Assembly (NCBI RefSeq): GCF_000236905.1
Contig: NC_016523.1
Coordinates: 806,001-870,000 of the forward strand
Reading direction: 5' to 3'
DNA: 64,000 nucleotides
DNA from: Tetrapisispora phaffii CBS 4417
Taxonomy: Eukaryota; Ascomycota; Saccharomycetes; Saccharomycetales; Saccharomycetaceae
Below, in pieces: positions 1-9,479 of this stretch. The position numbers and the translations under genes were made by a program. The notes under the pieces were generated by a model. That model had not been told where the DNA came from, ran no database searches, and saw nothing but the letters and a program-made list of their open reading frames with translations. How positions within the stretch are numbered: the stretch's first letter is position 1; the number at the start of each line of letters is the position of its first letter.

Positions 1-531
1 AGAGTCATGAATATGAAGTTCATGAAGTTTGCTAACAATGGAGAAGAATTGACGGACCCTAGAGGGAACGCCAGTGGGGCCTTAAACAATGCTAATGCAA
101 ATCATAAAGGGAGAGATAGTGCCATTACGAAAAAGTTTAATGAAGCTAGTGAATGGAAATTAGAGAGAATGAAGATAAATCCGGAAAGTTCAGATAAGTC
201 TGTTAACACTACATTGACAAGAAAGATAATTAAAATAAAGAAAACACCAACTGTGGTATCTAATGTAGGTGTTGCCAGTCTGCAGAGGTTGAGGACCCCA
301 GAAACTAATATGTTACCAGTCATGAGAGGCAGGAGAGTAATTGGGGAGCCAGAAGTCACTTTAGGGAAGAGAAAAGCCGATGAAGGTAATGAAGAACCAA
401 GCGACTCCTTGCAAAAGGAGGTCGATGAAGATTCATATGAACCAAGCTTGGATAAAATATTTAAGAGTTCCAAGAAAGTCGACTCTAAGAAGAATAAAAA
501 TAAGAAGAAGAAAAACTCCAAGAAGAAATAA
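1..531 (+). CDS. MPP6: Nuclear exosome-associated RNA-binding protein Mpp6, 5' end outside the window
   Basis: The product is a small basic cofactor that binds RNA and links the Mtr4 helicase to the nuclear exosome in surveillance and 5.8S rRNA processing. The frame is already open at base 1: the first two codons give Arg-Val followed by MNMKFMKF, which matches the family N-terminal block (RVMNMKFMKF in S. cerevisiae). About a dozen residues therefore lie to the left of the window. A central SNVG...L...RG motif, an RKxDEG stretch, an acidic patch, an SLDKIFK segment and a lysine-rich tail follow, all in the family order. Orthology is recognised from recalled family sequence. MPP6 is convergent with YIH1, 145 bp away. 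Confidence is high for identity and low for the true start. Confidence 0.85.
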   Translation, partial: RVMNMKFMKFANNGEELTDPRGNASGALNNANANHKGRDSAITKKFNEASEWKLERMKINPESSDKSVNTTLTRKIIKIKKTPTVVSNVGVASLQRLRTPETNMLPVMRGRRVIGEPEVTLGKRKADEGNEEPSDSLQKEVDEDSYEPSLDKIFKSSKKVDSKKNKNKKKKNSKKK

Positions 532-676
532 ATGTTTTACTGGTTTTACAGGACATGATGTAATCCCAATTATAAGTTTACAAGTTCCAAGTATTTTATT
601 AAGTGGTTATTTATCATGAAATTAAATACTTGATTAATGTCGATTAATTTTGCATATGGTTTGAAAAAAAAAAGCG

Positions 677-1450
677 TTATTCTTTCCTTTCAAAACCAGC
701 CTTCAGTATAGCCTCCCTAGCAGTTGAATTGATATGTTTAAATCTATCTGGACCGATATGAGTACCACCAAACCAACGTACAACGACTACCATTATATTC
801 CAGATGCCCATTATGGTCACTAAATGAAGCATACGTGATCCTGCTGCAGTTTCACCGTCATCATCAGAATCCTGGAAAGATATATCACCTTGTTTTACTC
901 TCCATGCTGACATTATATGGTTACCTTTACGAATTTTAGGATCCATCTTTAATTGTTCTAATTTAGCAAACGCTTCCTCTTCTGAATTGACACGAGTAGC
1001 AAAGCCCATGAATGTCGATTTCCTATCAGTAATAGGTTCCGAAGAAACCCATCCTTCAAACGGATCAAGGGGAACAAGCATTTTGGTATCCTCTACATAG
1101 TCATTATCATCTCCATCTTCCTCTATATATAACACACCATCTAGTTCTGTTAAAAAGTCGAACACACAGACTTCCTTGTGGTACACTGAATTCATAACCT
1201 CTTGAAATAGATGTAATATATACTTAGGATCATACGAAAGACTATTTTTATTGATATTTACTTCTAACACGTTCGGTGGCTGCTCTGAAGGATATTCCTT
1301 AGGGAATGAAATTTGCACAGTGACATATTCGTGCTGAGGAATTTTAATCCTAATAATTGTACAATCTGATAATTTTTCCATTAACAGATCTGGATAGATA
1401 GCCTCAATAGTCTCTATCTCTTGCACTAATTCTTCATGATTCATCGACAT
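677..1450 (-). CDS. YIH1: Yih1/IMPACT-family inhibitor of Gcn2 activation
   Basis: Yih1 competes with Gcn2 for Gcn1 through its RWD domain and binds actin, thereby dampening the general amino-acid control response in the cytoplasm. The 257 residues match the usual length (258 in S. cerevisiae). An N-terminal RWD domain spans about residues 5-115 (EAIYPDLL and YPSEQPPNV blocks). The conserved UPF0029/IMPACT domain covers about 130-250, with DPFEGW, ITDRKSTFMGF, DSDDDGETAAGSRML and VVRWFGGTHIGPDRF. The start is the ATG at 1450; a second ATG two codons downstream is also possible. It is divergent from TAH1 across a 462-bp spacer holding a PAC motif. Confidence 0.96.
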   Translation of the reverse strand: MSMNHEELVQEIETIEAIYPDLLMEKLSDCTIIRIKIPQHEYVTVQISFPKEYPSEQPPNVLEVNINKNSLSYDPKYILHLFQEVMNSVYHKEVCVFDFLTELDGVLYIEEDGDDNDYVEDTKMLVPLDPFEGWVSSEPITDRKSTFMGFATRVNSEEEAFAKLEQLKMDPKIRKGNHIMSAWRVKQGDISFQDSDDDGETAAGSRMLHLVTIMGIWNIMVVVVRWFGGTHIGPDRFKHINSTAREAILKAGFERKE

Positions 1451-1912
1451 TATGCTCAGATTTCGTCTTGATAAACATGGAACACGTAGGAGGATAAAAC
1501 GTGGGATTCGTTAATTCTATTTACAAATATTGAAATCAGGCTCTTACCACCTTGTAATTAGTATATAAACTAGTGTAGATCAAGTGCTAACAAGGTGCAT
1601 GCCTTTTAACTTTTGAATATAAACTTCTTAAGTAGAAACTTTATATCACTTTTATTTTTAAATCTTCACTATAACAAATTTCAAAAAATATCATTAACAA
1701 GCTCATCGCAGAAATATTTTAATATAGATTCAATAATTATTAACATATTTAATGTTTAGCGAAAGGTACGAAGGCATTTAACCTATAAAAAGTAATCAAC
1801 CTATTAAGTTTCATTTAAGCTAAGACACTTAACGTTTTTGCATATAATTATCACATAAATTTCGTGAAGTTTGCAATCATTCAAAAATCAATTTTAAGGT
1901 CAACTTATACCA
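1451..1912. promoter_or_regulatory. Divergent YIH1/TAH1 promoter region with PAC element
   Basis: This AT-rich spacer separates two divergent genes. A perfect PAC core (GCTCATCGC, reverse complement of GCGATGAGC) lies at 1701-1709, about 200 bp before the TAH1 start. PAC elements mark ribosome- and snoRNP-biogenesis genes in yeasts, which fits TAH1 better than YIH1. No ORF or RNA gene was seen here. Confidence 0.6.
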
Positions 1913-2275
1913 ATGTCGTTTGAACAATACAAAGAAGAAGGTAATAGAAACTTTAAAGAAGGCTCATATAAGGTTGCAGCAGAACTCTATCAAAAATGTG
2001 TTGATATCGAACCTGAGAATCCAATAGGCTACAGTAATAAAGCAATGGCTTTGATTAAATTAGGGAGATATACTGAGGTGGTTGAGTTATGTCGAAAAGG
2101 TCTTACTTTTACTCCAAATACAACAGACACTGTATATAAAAAATTAAATTATCGTCTGGAAATGGCTCTTAAAAACATGAAACACGTTAATGATCAGGAA
2201 CAGAGTAACGAACATTTAATTAATATTGAAATTAATGAAGTTGATAGACTACCAGAAGAATTTATTAATTTATGA
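1913..2275 (+). CDS. TAH1: Tah1, TPR cofactor of Hsp90 in the R2TP complex
   Basis: Tah1 binds the C-terminal MEEVD tail of Hsp90 through its TPR clamp and recruits it, with Pih1 and Rvb1/2, to assemble box C/D snoRNPs and other large complexes. The 120-residue product has two TPR motifs: EQYKEEGNRNFKEGSYKVAAELY at about 4-26, written here in pieces as EQYKEEGNRNF and KVAAELY, and the second with PIGYSNKAMALIKLGRY at about 37-53. A C-terminal tail ends in EVDRLPEEF, which corresponds to the Pih1-binding tail of the family. The S. cerevisiae protein is 111 aa. Its neighbours YIH1 and TAH1 are also adjacent in S. cerevisiae (YCR059C-YCR060W). Confidence 0.93.
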   Translation: MSFEQYKEEGNRNFKEGSYKVAAELYQKCVDIEPENPIGYSNKAMALIKLGRYTEVVELCRKGLTFTPNTTDTVYKKLNYRLEMALKNMKHVNDQEQSNEHLINIEINEVDRLPEEFINL

Positions 2276-2387
2276 AATGAAGACAGTATGACATAATGGA
2301 TATAATTTACCTGAATAAATAAAACTAAAAATACTTTAATCAAGGATATTATCATAATTTTAGATTAAAAATAATACAAAAAAAAGA

Positions 2388-5300
2388 TTACAATAGTAAG
2401 GAACAAATTTTGTCTAAAGTTACTGAACATGATGCACAATAGTCTTGTAACATTGTGTCATTATTCCAGTGGCTAGGTAGTTCATCCTTAACTTTGTTAC
2501 AGTTATTAACTTCTTGAATTAAAAATTTCCTGTAATTGCCTTGGATAAGATTTTGTTCGAGTGATTCTAGCATATTAAGGTCAAAAAGTAATTCATTTCG
2601 TTTGATATTTAACTCTTTTTTGGTTTCTGCATAAGTTCGAGAATTAGCTTTATCAATTTTGTTAAACGTCCCAAATGCAAGATCAGGATCCTCCACTGTA
2701 ATATTATGTATTAACTCTTTTACAGTAGTAATGTTTAATTCTCTTTGCATTTTCCATGAATCTGATGATGAGATAAAGTTATGTAGTATGTTATGAGATT
2801 TTTTCATTGAAACATGCACTTTAATACCCCTACCAATATAAAAGATGCTTGTTAATGATGAGAAGAGTAGTGTAATATAAATCAAAACATTAACCGACAT
2901 TAGACTTAATAACTGCTTTGCCAAAAGTATACATCCGATTCTCAAATATGTTTTGAATATCTTACAAAAACGAACAACGTAAACTTTGAATGCAAGAGCT
3001 AGAACAACGCTTATATTTATGTCAACAATGTTATGTTCATGATCCTCAGTGCTCTTTTCTAAATGGACATTATCTTTTTTTGACTTTATAACTGCAATCA
3101 TCCCAAAATAATTTATAGCTCTCGTCGTTCTATCATGGTTACCAAGTTTATCCAAATAATACTTCAGAAGTTTTTTAACATGCAGAAATAATTGCTCATT
3201 GGTACAATATAGTAATTCTCTAATTATTTTCTCTTGGAGACTTAGATCAGTGACAGGTTCATTAGTTTTCGGATCAAGAAAGCTGATGTCATGGAAGACT
3301 ACTAATAAAGTTTTTGGTTGCTGATCTTCGGCAGTTTTCGATGATATTGTGTATTTCAATTGTATCTTACAATATCTACAAAATGAAAATTTTAATATGA
3401 TGGGATCCTGTTGTATTTCATAATATTTATCATCAATCAACATTGTTAATCTCAGCGTGGTATCAACAGTATTTATATTATAATATCTAGTGACCTTCTT
3501 AGTTCCGCTCATTTTATCGTCACTATCCTCAACGGGTGCTTTTGATTCCTTTACTAGTTCTACAGAGTCTGCACTCTTCCAGTGCTCTCTCCAAAAATGC
3601 TTACCGCTGTAGTTGCTTCCATTCCCAGTAAATAAACTGCACTTCTTAAAAATATCCGAATGGTCACCTAGCAAACAGTGCAATAAACCCTTTGGAGATA
3701 TATCAAAAGATGACCGATAGTGAACATGGTACTGTTTTTTAAAAATGTTCAACTTTCCATTGGGGTCAAATGATTTTGGCACTTGTGCATAGTACGAACA
3801 GTCTAAATTACTATATTTTGGAACCTTGGAAATGTTTCTAGGGGTTTTATTCATATTATTTTGTATATCCTTTAGTGTTTGAAGCACTTCATTAATATTC
3901 TTTGGGGTTTGACTCACATTATTTTCTAAGAGGAAGTTATATATCGCTTGGACTGTACATGCCTTCTCAAAATAAATATACTGACTGACGGAGGTTTCAT
4001 TCAAATAATAAAAGTGAAGGAGATTGGGGGTAATTTTATCTTGTTCGACTGATATAACATCTTTAATCTCTTTTCTCATCAAACTAATAAAACCTAGAGT
4101 GTCCATATAATGATAGAAATACTTATTTGTAATGAAACAAGTTAAAGTGAATCCTTGATGTTTATTCGGACACCAATATCCTCTGTAATTAAATAAAACA
4201 AATTCATCTTCATCAAATGAATATTGATCATTGAAAGAATAAAAAATGCTTTTGAACTGACTAGTAATAATCATATCTCTCTCTGAATAATTTTTAGGAT
4301 ATTTAACCTCTGAATTATTGGAATTATATGAGTAAGAGTTATTTTTCTTTATGATATTATTTGTAGTGGAAGCTCCTCTGGTCACAGAATGTTCATGCCA
4401 ATCCGTGGTTCCCCAAATATTAATTAAAACGGCGTCTGGATAATTTGGAGGTGCCTGTATCATCCTAGTTAGCAATGCTAATTGAGTGAATCTTGTTGTT
4501 ATAGGAGGACTTGTTACCATAAAATGGAATGCGGGTTCTTGAGTATTGCTGTCTTTATTAAATATGGTTAAAAAGTCAAATTCAGAATATTCGCAATTAA
4601 GTGTTTTTTTAATAGAAATGGTATCAGAGTTGACAGTCGTTAACTCTTTATCTTTTGATGTTATAGATTTCGATGCAAATTCGAGATATCTTGGGGGATA
4701 TCTTCCTCGGGCTGTTGTATATTCAGCATTATCAACAGATAGATTAGAAGCGTATGCCTTCGCTTGCTTAAACACAAGAAACCAATTTTTTAATTCTTTA
4801 TAACTTTCAGCTTGCAATGTAACAATAATATCTGGTTCCACAGTAGTTGCAGTTTCTTTTGCAATCGAGTGTAGATTCTTTTTTTGGACTTTTTTCTCTT
4901 TTGAAATGTATAAGTGGAAACAGAATTTTCTCTGAGACAGTGGTTCATATCGCAAATCTATGTTTAGAACACCAAATTTATCTGTCTCTTCCACATATAC
5001 CTTTGATGTAGAAAGGGCAAAGATCCCAAAAACAGAGTTCTGAATAAAACACCAACGTCTAACCCAAACCAACCTATTTTGTTCACCGACATAAGTTTTC
5101 ATGTATAACCAACCGGAAATATTTGGAGATTCTTTCATATCTGTGACCATCGCATTGTTGGACCTTACTATATCTAATATTCCCATGCTGACATCTTTAA
5201 TAACATAATTACGCATGTCTTTTGAAGGAGCAATTCTTTGCAAAGTATGTTCATATAATTGGTTTTTGACTACCATTAAATCATCTGATGCTGTGGAGAT

Positions 5301-6176
5301 CACATCCATAACTTTCTTTATCCATGCTTGAAATTCGTTGATATCTATGAAATTATCAACAGCATCGAAATCCTCAGATGCGTTGTCAAAAAAGAAAGTC
5401 TTATGAATATTCAATAAGTTGACCTTTATTTTTGTATCTAGAATGTTAAACCGTGTTGATTTCCTAATGACAGACACCAAATCGATGAGATGTTTGTCAA
5501 ACTTCACCCTCATAGTAAATATTTCTGCCATTAAATCTAGAGAAGCCTCGAGATAACTCTTTCTGATATCATATATATGTATCGAATCTTCCATTATCGA
5601 TTCTGGTTCCAGATTATTATGCAGGACGTTGATGCTTTGGAAGGTAGCAATCATGTTGTCGTACTTGGACTGATAATAAGTGAAATTCGTTCTCTTCTGT
5701 TTATAAGGTTCGATTATTGTTTTTATTAGATTGATGATCAAGGAAGTATACGTATTCAAATCACCAGCAACTAACTTAAATATTTCAATACCAAAAAAAT
5801 AGTAATCTGTACTGAAATTATCAATCAAATTGGGAAGATACGCCTGGTTGTCAGTCAGTGTCGACTCGATTAAGTTGGATGGCGGTAGAAATCCCGTCAA
5901 CAGTATTTCGTACATTGATCTGAAACTCTTCACAGAATTCTTGTATTGAGAGTCGGTGTAATCCAATTGCATCTGCAACTGGGTTTCAAACAGCTCAATT
6001 CTCGTGTGAAAATAGTTCACAGAGGCCCTAAAAGCAGGAGAATCGATGGATGCCTCTTTCAATTCCACGGATATCAGTTTCAGTTTTATCTCATCTTTAG
6101 AATGCGTTTCTTGATCGTGCACCTCGCCGGCATCTGGCTGAGACACCTTTCTATCAGGATGCAACGTATTTTGCAT
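2388..6176 (-). CDS. SIP3: Sip3/Ysp1-type sterol transporter (BAR-PH-VASt-TM), LAM family
   Basis: This is a 1262-residue member of the Ltc/Lam family that moves sterol between the ER and plasma membrane at contact sites. The order seen is: a BAR-like helical region at about 25-290; a PH domain starting near 350 (GWLYMKT, WVRRWCFI); a VASt/StART-like lipid-binding domain at about 800-970 (RSSFDISPKGLLHCLLGDHSDIF region); a transmembrane segment near 1080-1115 (LLSLMSVNVLIYITLLFSS); and a short coiled tail. S. cerevisiae has two paralogues of about 1230 aa, SIP3/LAM3 (YNL257C) and YSP1/LAM1 (YHR155W). The neighbouring SLA2-type gene favours the SIP3 block, but the choice is inference. The start is the ATG at 6176. 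It is divergent from the SLA2-type gene. Confidence 0.85.
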   Translation of the reverse strand: MQNTLHPDRKVSQPDAGEVHDQETHSKDEIKLKLISVELKEASIDSPAFRASVNYFHTRIELFETQLQMQLDYTDSQYKNSVKSFRSMYEILLTGFLPPSNLIESTLTDNQAYLPNLIDNFSTDYYFFGIEIFKLVAGDLNTYTSLIINLIKTIIEPYKQKRTNFTYYQSKYDNMIATFQSINVLHNNLEPESIMEDSIHIYDIRKSYLEASLDLMAEIFTMRVKFDKHLIDLVSVIRKSTRFNILDTKIKVNLLNIHKTFFFDNASEDFDAVDNFIDINEFQAWIKKVMDVISTASDDLMVVKNQLYEHTLQRIAPSKDMRNYVIKDVSMGILDIVRSNNAMVTDMKESPNISGWLYMKTYVGEQNRLVWVRRWCFIQNSVFGIFALSTSKVYVEETDKFGVLNIDLRYEPLSQRKFCFHLYISKEKKVQKKNLHSIAKETATTVEPDIIVTLQAESYKELKNWFLVFKQAKAYASNLSVDNAEYTTARGRYPPRYLEFASKSITSKDKELTTVNSDTISIKKTLNCEYSEFDFLTIFNKDSNTQEPAFHFMVTSPPITTRFTQLALLTRMIQAPPNYPDAVLINIWGTTDWHEHSVTRGASTTNNIIKKNNSYSYNSNNSEVKYPKNYSERDMIITSQFKSIFYSFNDQYSFDEDEFVLFNYRGYWCPNKHQGFTLTCFITNKYFYHYMDTLGFISLMRKEIKDVISVEQDKITPNLLHFYYLNETSVSQYIYFEKACTVQAIYNFLLENNVSQTPKNINEVLQTLKDIQNNMNKTPRNISKVPKYSNLDCSYYAQVPKSFDPNGKLNIFKKQYHVHYRSSFDISPKGLLHCLLGDHSDIFKKCSLFTGNGSNYSGKHFWREHWKSADSVELVKESKAPVEDSDDKMSGTKKVTRYYNINTVDTTLRLTMLIDDKYYEIQQDPIILKFSFCRYCKIQLKYTISSKTAEDQQPKTLLVVFHDISFLDPKTNEPVTDLSLQEKIIRELLYCTNEQLFLHVKKLLKYYLDKLGNHDRTTRAINYFGMIAVIKSKKDNVHLEKSTEDHEHNIVDINISVVLALAFKVYVVRFCKIFKTYLRIGCILLAKQLLSLMSVNVLIYITLLFSSLTSIFYIGRGIKVHVSMKKSHNILHNFISSSDSWKMQRELNITTVKELIHNITVEDPDLAFGTFNKIDKANSRTYAETKKELNIKRNELLFDLNMLESLEQNLIQGNYRKFLIQEVNNCNKVKDELPSHWNNDTMLQDYCASCSVTLDKICSLLL

Positions 6177-7010
6177 TTTTTTTTGTCAAAAGTCTCAATA
6201 TATCTGTGCTCGTCAGTGCTCTGGTAGGTCCCGGAACACACACAGTACTCATTTCTTGAACTGTCACACCTTCAAATATCCCAGCATCCGAGAAACTCTC
6301 TGTTGATGTGGTGGTGGTTCTTTCAGTTTTCTCAAATTTTGATATCGCAAATGTCAAACGGATAAGAGACAGGGATGGAAAACCAGGCCATAAAGAGTGA
6401 ATATAAGCCCCGGCAGTTGGTAAAACTCCCCTTAGGCTGCCAGCTCTCACCCCGGAAGCGTGTCCATTCCAGATGTCTATATGCCTTCAACATGGCAGCT
6501 GCCAGCTGGTTTCGCATACTTCTATGTGGTGCACGGGTGTGCACATACACAACGTTGCGCCGATGCGGGCGGCGGCCTCGGCTGCACACGGGCAGGCACT
6601 ACGCGGCCTTCTTCGCCCGTCGCAATAGGGGCGGCAACGCCGAGGGTCTCTACGGGGCTGCTCTGGCAAGCGACTCCAAATGCGGTGCATGCGTTTCTGT
6701 GTGCGGCTAACAAGTAGCCGCACAAGGACCGTTTGCGTTTCTTGTGCTTTCGCAGCGCTACCGATTTAAGTTCTTCGAAATTGAAACTTTCCAGTTGAAC
6801 CTTTCCAGTTGAACCTTTTTGATTAAAAGTAGGTGGAATTGGTCTTTGAGTAGACGGTGGGTTTTGTGCTTCAGTGGCTGGATTGTGCTTTGTGAGTTTT
6901 TGTTGTTCTGCATTCGTTTTGGTACGTAACCGAACGAGATTGTATTCGTGATTATTTTGTTAAAAGCGTATATATCAAAGTACTAGTATCTTTATTGGAC
7001 ACATTTTGCA
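6177..7010. other. Divergent SIP3/SLA2 spacer with GC-rich island
   Basis: This 834-bp spacer is very unlike the rest of the window. Bases 6541-6660 are 84/120 G+C by hand count, and GC-richness extends over about 6400-6740. Overlapping open frames exist on both strands, but they are an effect of base composition and none resembles a known protein. A perfect 10-bp stem (TGTGCGGCTA / TAGCCGCACA, loop ACAAG) sits at 6700-6724 and ends the island. The remaining 250 bp before the SLA2-type ATG are ordinary AT-rich promoter DNA. Function unknown; a structured ncRNA or a foreign insertion are possibilities. Confidence 0.5.
6700..6724. repeat. Perfect GC-rich inverted repeat (10-bp arms, 5-nt loop)
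   Basis: The arms are TGTGCGGCTA and TAGCCGCACA around ACAAG. They could fold as a stable hairpin in RNA from either strand. The element lies at the right edge of the GC-rich island. Confidence 0.8.
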
Positions 7011-9479
7011 ATGGGTAGAGGTGCTGGCGATTTGTCAAAGGCTGTTAAGAAGGCGTGCTCGATCGAGGAGACTGCACCAAAGAGAAAACATGTCAGAGCT
7101 TGTATTGTGTACACTTGGGACACGCATTCCAGCAAAGAGTTCTTCCACATTCTGAAGAATTCCACTTTGTTTAACGACCCTGTGCAATTATTCAAGATGT
7201 TGACTTTAATCCATAAGGTCATCCAGGAGGGCCATCCTAGTGCGCTGATCGAGGGTATTAGGAACAGATCATGGATAAAGTCGTTGGCTAGAATGTCGGA
7301 CGGTGAAAACATGCGTATGCACGGTGATGGGGATGGATACGATAGGCTGATCAGAAAATATGTCGAGTTTTTAGTTCAGAAATTGAATTTCCATGCGCAC
7401 CATAGAGGTTTCAGAAACGGTACCTTCGAATACAAGGAGTACATTTCTTTGATCAGTATCAACGACTTGGACCAAGGCTATGAAACTATTTTACAATTGA
7501 TGGCTTTACAGGACCAGGTCGACGAGTTTTCGAATTTTGTATTTGCATCCATCAATAGAGGTGCGAACAATGATCTGAAGATTTCCTCATTAGTTCCACT
7601 GATTTCAGAATCATATGGTATATATAAGTTCATTACCTCCATGGTAAGAGCAATCAACACTCAATTGGATGACGATGGTGTGTTGGATTTGTTGAAAGAA
7701 AAAGTTGAACAACAACATTTACGATTATTCGAATTTTATGCCGATTGTTCTTCAATCAAATTGTTATCGAGCTTAGTGACAATTCCAAAGTTGCCAAGAG
7801 ACCCACCAAATTTAACGGCACAATTAGACGTGGTCCCACAAACATCGGAAAGTCTCGCAAAACCACAAGAGACAAGACGTGCTCCTTCTCCACAAAAGAG
7901 AAGCGGGACAGTTTCTCCTCAGCAACCACCAAGACCTCAAAAGGCAACTGCTACTGGGTCCACACATACGGCTCCTGCAGTGCAACCAACTCCTGCACAA
8001 CACATGCCGGCTACAACCATAGCTCCGTTGGTACCAATGTTAACAGCTGCTGCATTCCCGCAAGCTGCGATGATGACCGGTGGTAGTTTTATTAATCCTG
8101 TATTAACCGGTGGTCCAAATATGTTCTTAAACATGCACGATCAAACAACTGGTAATGCAGGTTTTGGTACTGCAGCTACAGGTTCATTAAGTAATGCAGC
8201 TGCCGTTAATAACATGCAACTGAACACTTCACTAACAGGTGGGAATAATATTACAGGCACGTTTCCTATGCAACAACAAATGCCAACAACAACATTTGGT
8301 GCTACTTTCAATACCTCTCAAATGACTGGTGGTATGATGCCTGCTCAGATTACTGGGGGATTGGTTCCTGCCCATATGACTGGTGGTATGATGCCTGCTC
8401 AGGTTACCGGGGGCTTGGTTCCTGCTCAGGCTACCGGAGGAATGGTGCCTGCGCAAGCCACTGGAGGGATGGTTCCTGCTCAATTGACAGGTTCATATAA
8501 TAATCATGTTGCTGGTCAAGTTACAGGAGGCATGGTTCCTGCGCAATTAACCGGTTCTTTCAATAGTCAAATGTCTAGCCAACTGACTAGTAATGTGGTC
8601 TCGGCACAAGGAACCAACGGTATGATCTCAAATCAAATGACTGGCGGGTTCCAACCCCAAGTTCAATCTCAATCTCAACCACCTAACAATTTTAATAACT
8701 CTATTCCGGCTCAAGTTACAGGCGGTTTCAATTCAAACATGCCAGCGCAGTTGACCGGTGGTGTTGTTCCAAACATGGGAATGGCCAACACTGGTTTCGG
8801 CAATGCCACCACTTCAACACAACAACAATTCACTCATAATAATCCAATGCAAACAAATACATTAGCAGCTGGTGCTGCTGGTACTATGTTGAACCAACTG
8901 GAAGAAAACCAAAAATTATTAGAACAATATGATATTCAATTACAAAAGAATGAGTCAGAAATGAATGAGATCAAGGAACGCTTGTCAACCACGACTAAGG
9001 ATTTAACGTCGGTGCAAGAAAGATATGATGCCCTTTCTAAGTTATATTCACAGCTTCGTCAAGAACATTTGAGATTATTACCTAGGGCACAAAACAGCAC
9101 CCCGGAAGAAACATTAGATTTTGTGTTGCAAGGTGCTATTAACAGTCTACAATCCACACCTTCCTCTAAAATTATCTCAAAATATGCTACTGATTTAGCT
9201 ACGCACATGAATAACTTTATCTTTTCGAAGAATGATTTTAACAATGTTGTCTACGCTGCAACTTTATTCAGTAGCTCCATCACGTCATTGTCAAGCTCGG
9301 CTGCCAATTCTACTAATCAAACAGAAAGAGATAATGTGCAAAGAGTTGCCTATCAAGCCCAAACTTATTTGAATAAACTAAAGTCGACTACATTAGCTCC
9401 CCTTTCGACAGAAGCAAAAACGGACGCCGTTATCAATGCCAACATAGAAATGCAAAGAACTTTACAATTATTAGGGTAG
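7011..9479 (+). CDS. SLA2: Sla2-type endocytic adaptor lacking the C-terminal THATCH actin-binding module
   Basis: Sla2/HIP1R proteins bind PI(4,5)P2 through an N-terminal ANTH domain and tie endocytic coats to actin through a C-terminal THATCH (I/LWEQ) domain. Residues 1 to about 270 form a complete ANTH domain (KKACSIEETAPKRKHVRACI, HKVIQEGHPSAL, FHAHHRGF, ESYGIYKFITS, LFEFYADCSS). A Q/P/T-rich middle follows with repeated PAQxTGG motifs at about 440-580. A coiled coil begins near 627 and contains YSQLRQEHLRLLPR. The protein ends at 822 aa with DAVINANIEMQRTLQLLG, where S. cerevisiae Sla2 (968 aa) continues into THATCH. About 70 residues of coiled coil after LLPR are also missing. No THATCH remnant is seen in any frame before BUD31, 332 bp away. 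It is probably a diverged paralogue, with a full SLA2 elsewhere (inference). Confidence 0.88.
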   Translation: MGRGAGDLSKAVKKACSIEETAPKRKHVRACIVYTWDTHSSKEFFHILKNSTLFNDPVQLFKMLTLIHKVIQEGHPSALIEGIRNRSWIKSLARMSDGENMRMHGDGDGYDRLIRKYVEFLVQKLNFHAHHRGFRNGTFEYKEYISLISINDLDQGYETILQLMALQDQVDEFSNFVFASINRGANNDLKISSLVPLISESYGIYKFITSMVRAINTQLDDDGVLDLLKEKVEQQHLRLFEFYADCSSIKLLSSLVTIPKLPRDPPNLTAQLDVVPQTSESLAKPQETRRAPSPQKRSGTVSPQQPPRPQKATATGSTHTAPAVQPTPAQHMPATTIAPLVPMLTAAAFPQAAMMTGGSFINPVLTGGPNMFLNMHDQTTGNAGFGTAATGSLSNAAAVNNMQLNTSLTGGNNITGTFPMQQQMPTTTFGATFNTSQMTGGMMPAQITGGLVPAHMTGGMMPAQVTGGLVPAQATGGMVPAQATGGMVPAQLTGSYNNHVAGQVTGGMVPAQLTGSFNSQMSSQLTSNVVSAQGTNGMISNQMTGGFQPQVQSQSQPPNNFNNSIPAQVTGGFNSNMPAQLTGGVVPNMGMANTGFGNATTSTQQQFTHNNPMQTNTLAAGAAGTMLNQLEENQKLLEQYDIQLQKNESEMNEIKERLSTTTKDLTSVQERYDALSKLYSQLRQEHLRLLPRAQNSTPEETLDFVLQGAINSLQSTPSSKIISKYATDLATHMNNFIFSKNDFNNVVYAATLFSSSITSLSSSAANSTNQTERDNVQRVAYQAQTYLNKLKSTTLAPLSTEAKTDAVINANIEMQRTLQLLG

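Noticed and set aside
6332..6725. Five overlapping open frames in the GC-rich island
   Set aside because: They overlap on both strands in several frames, resemble no family, and are explained by few stop codons in GC-rich DNA.
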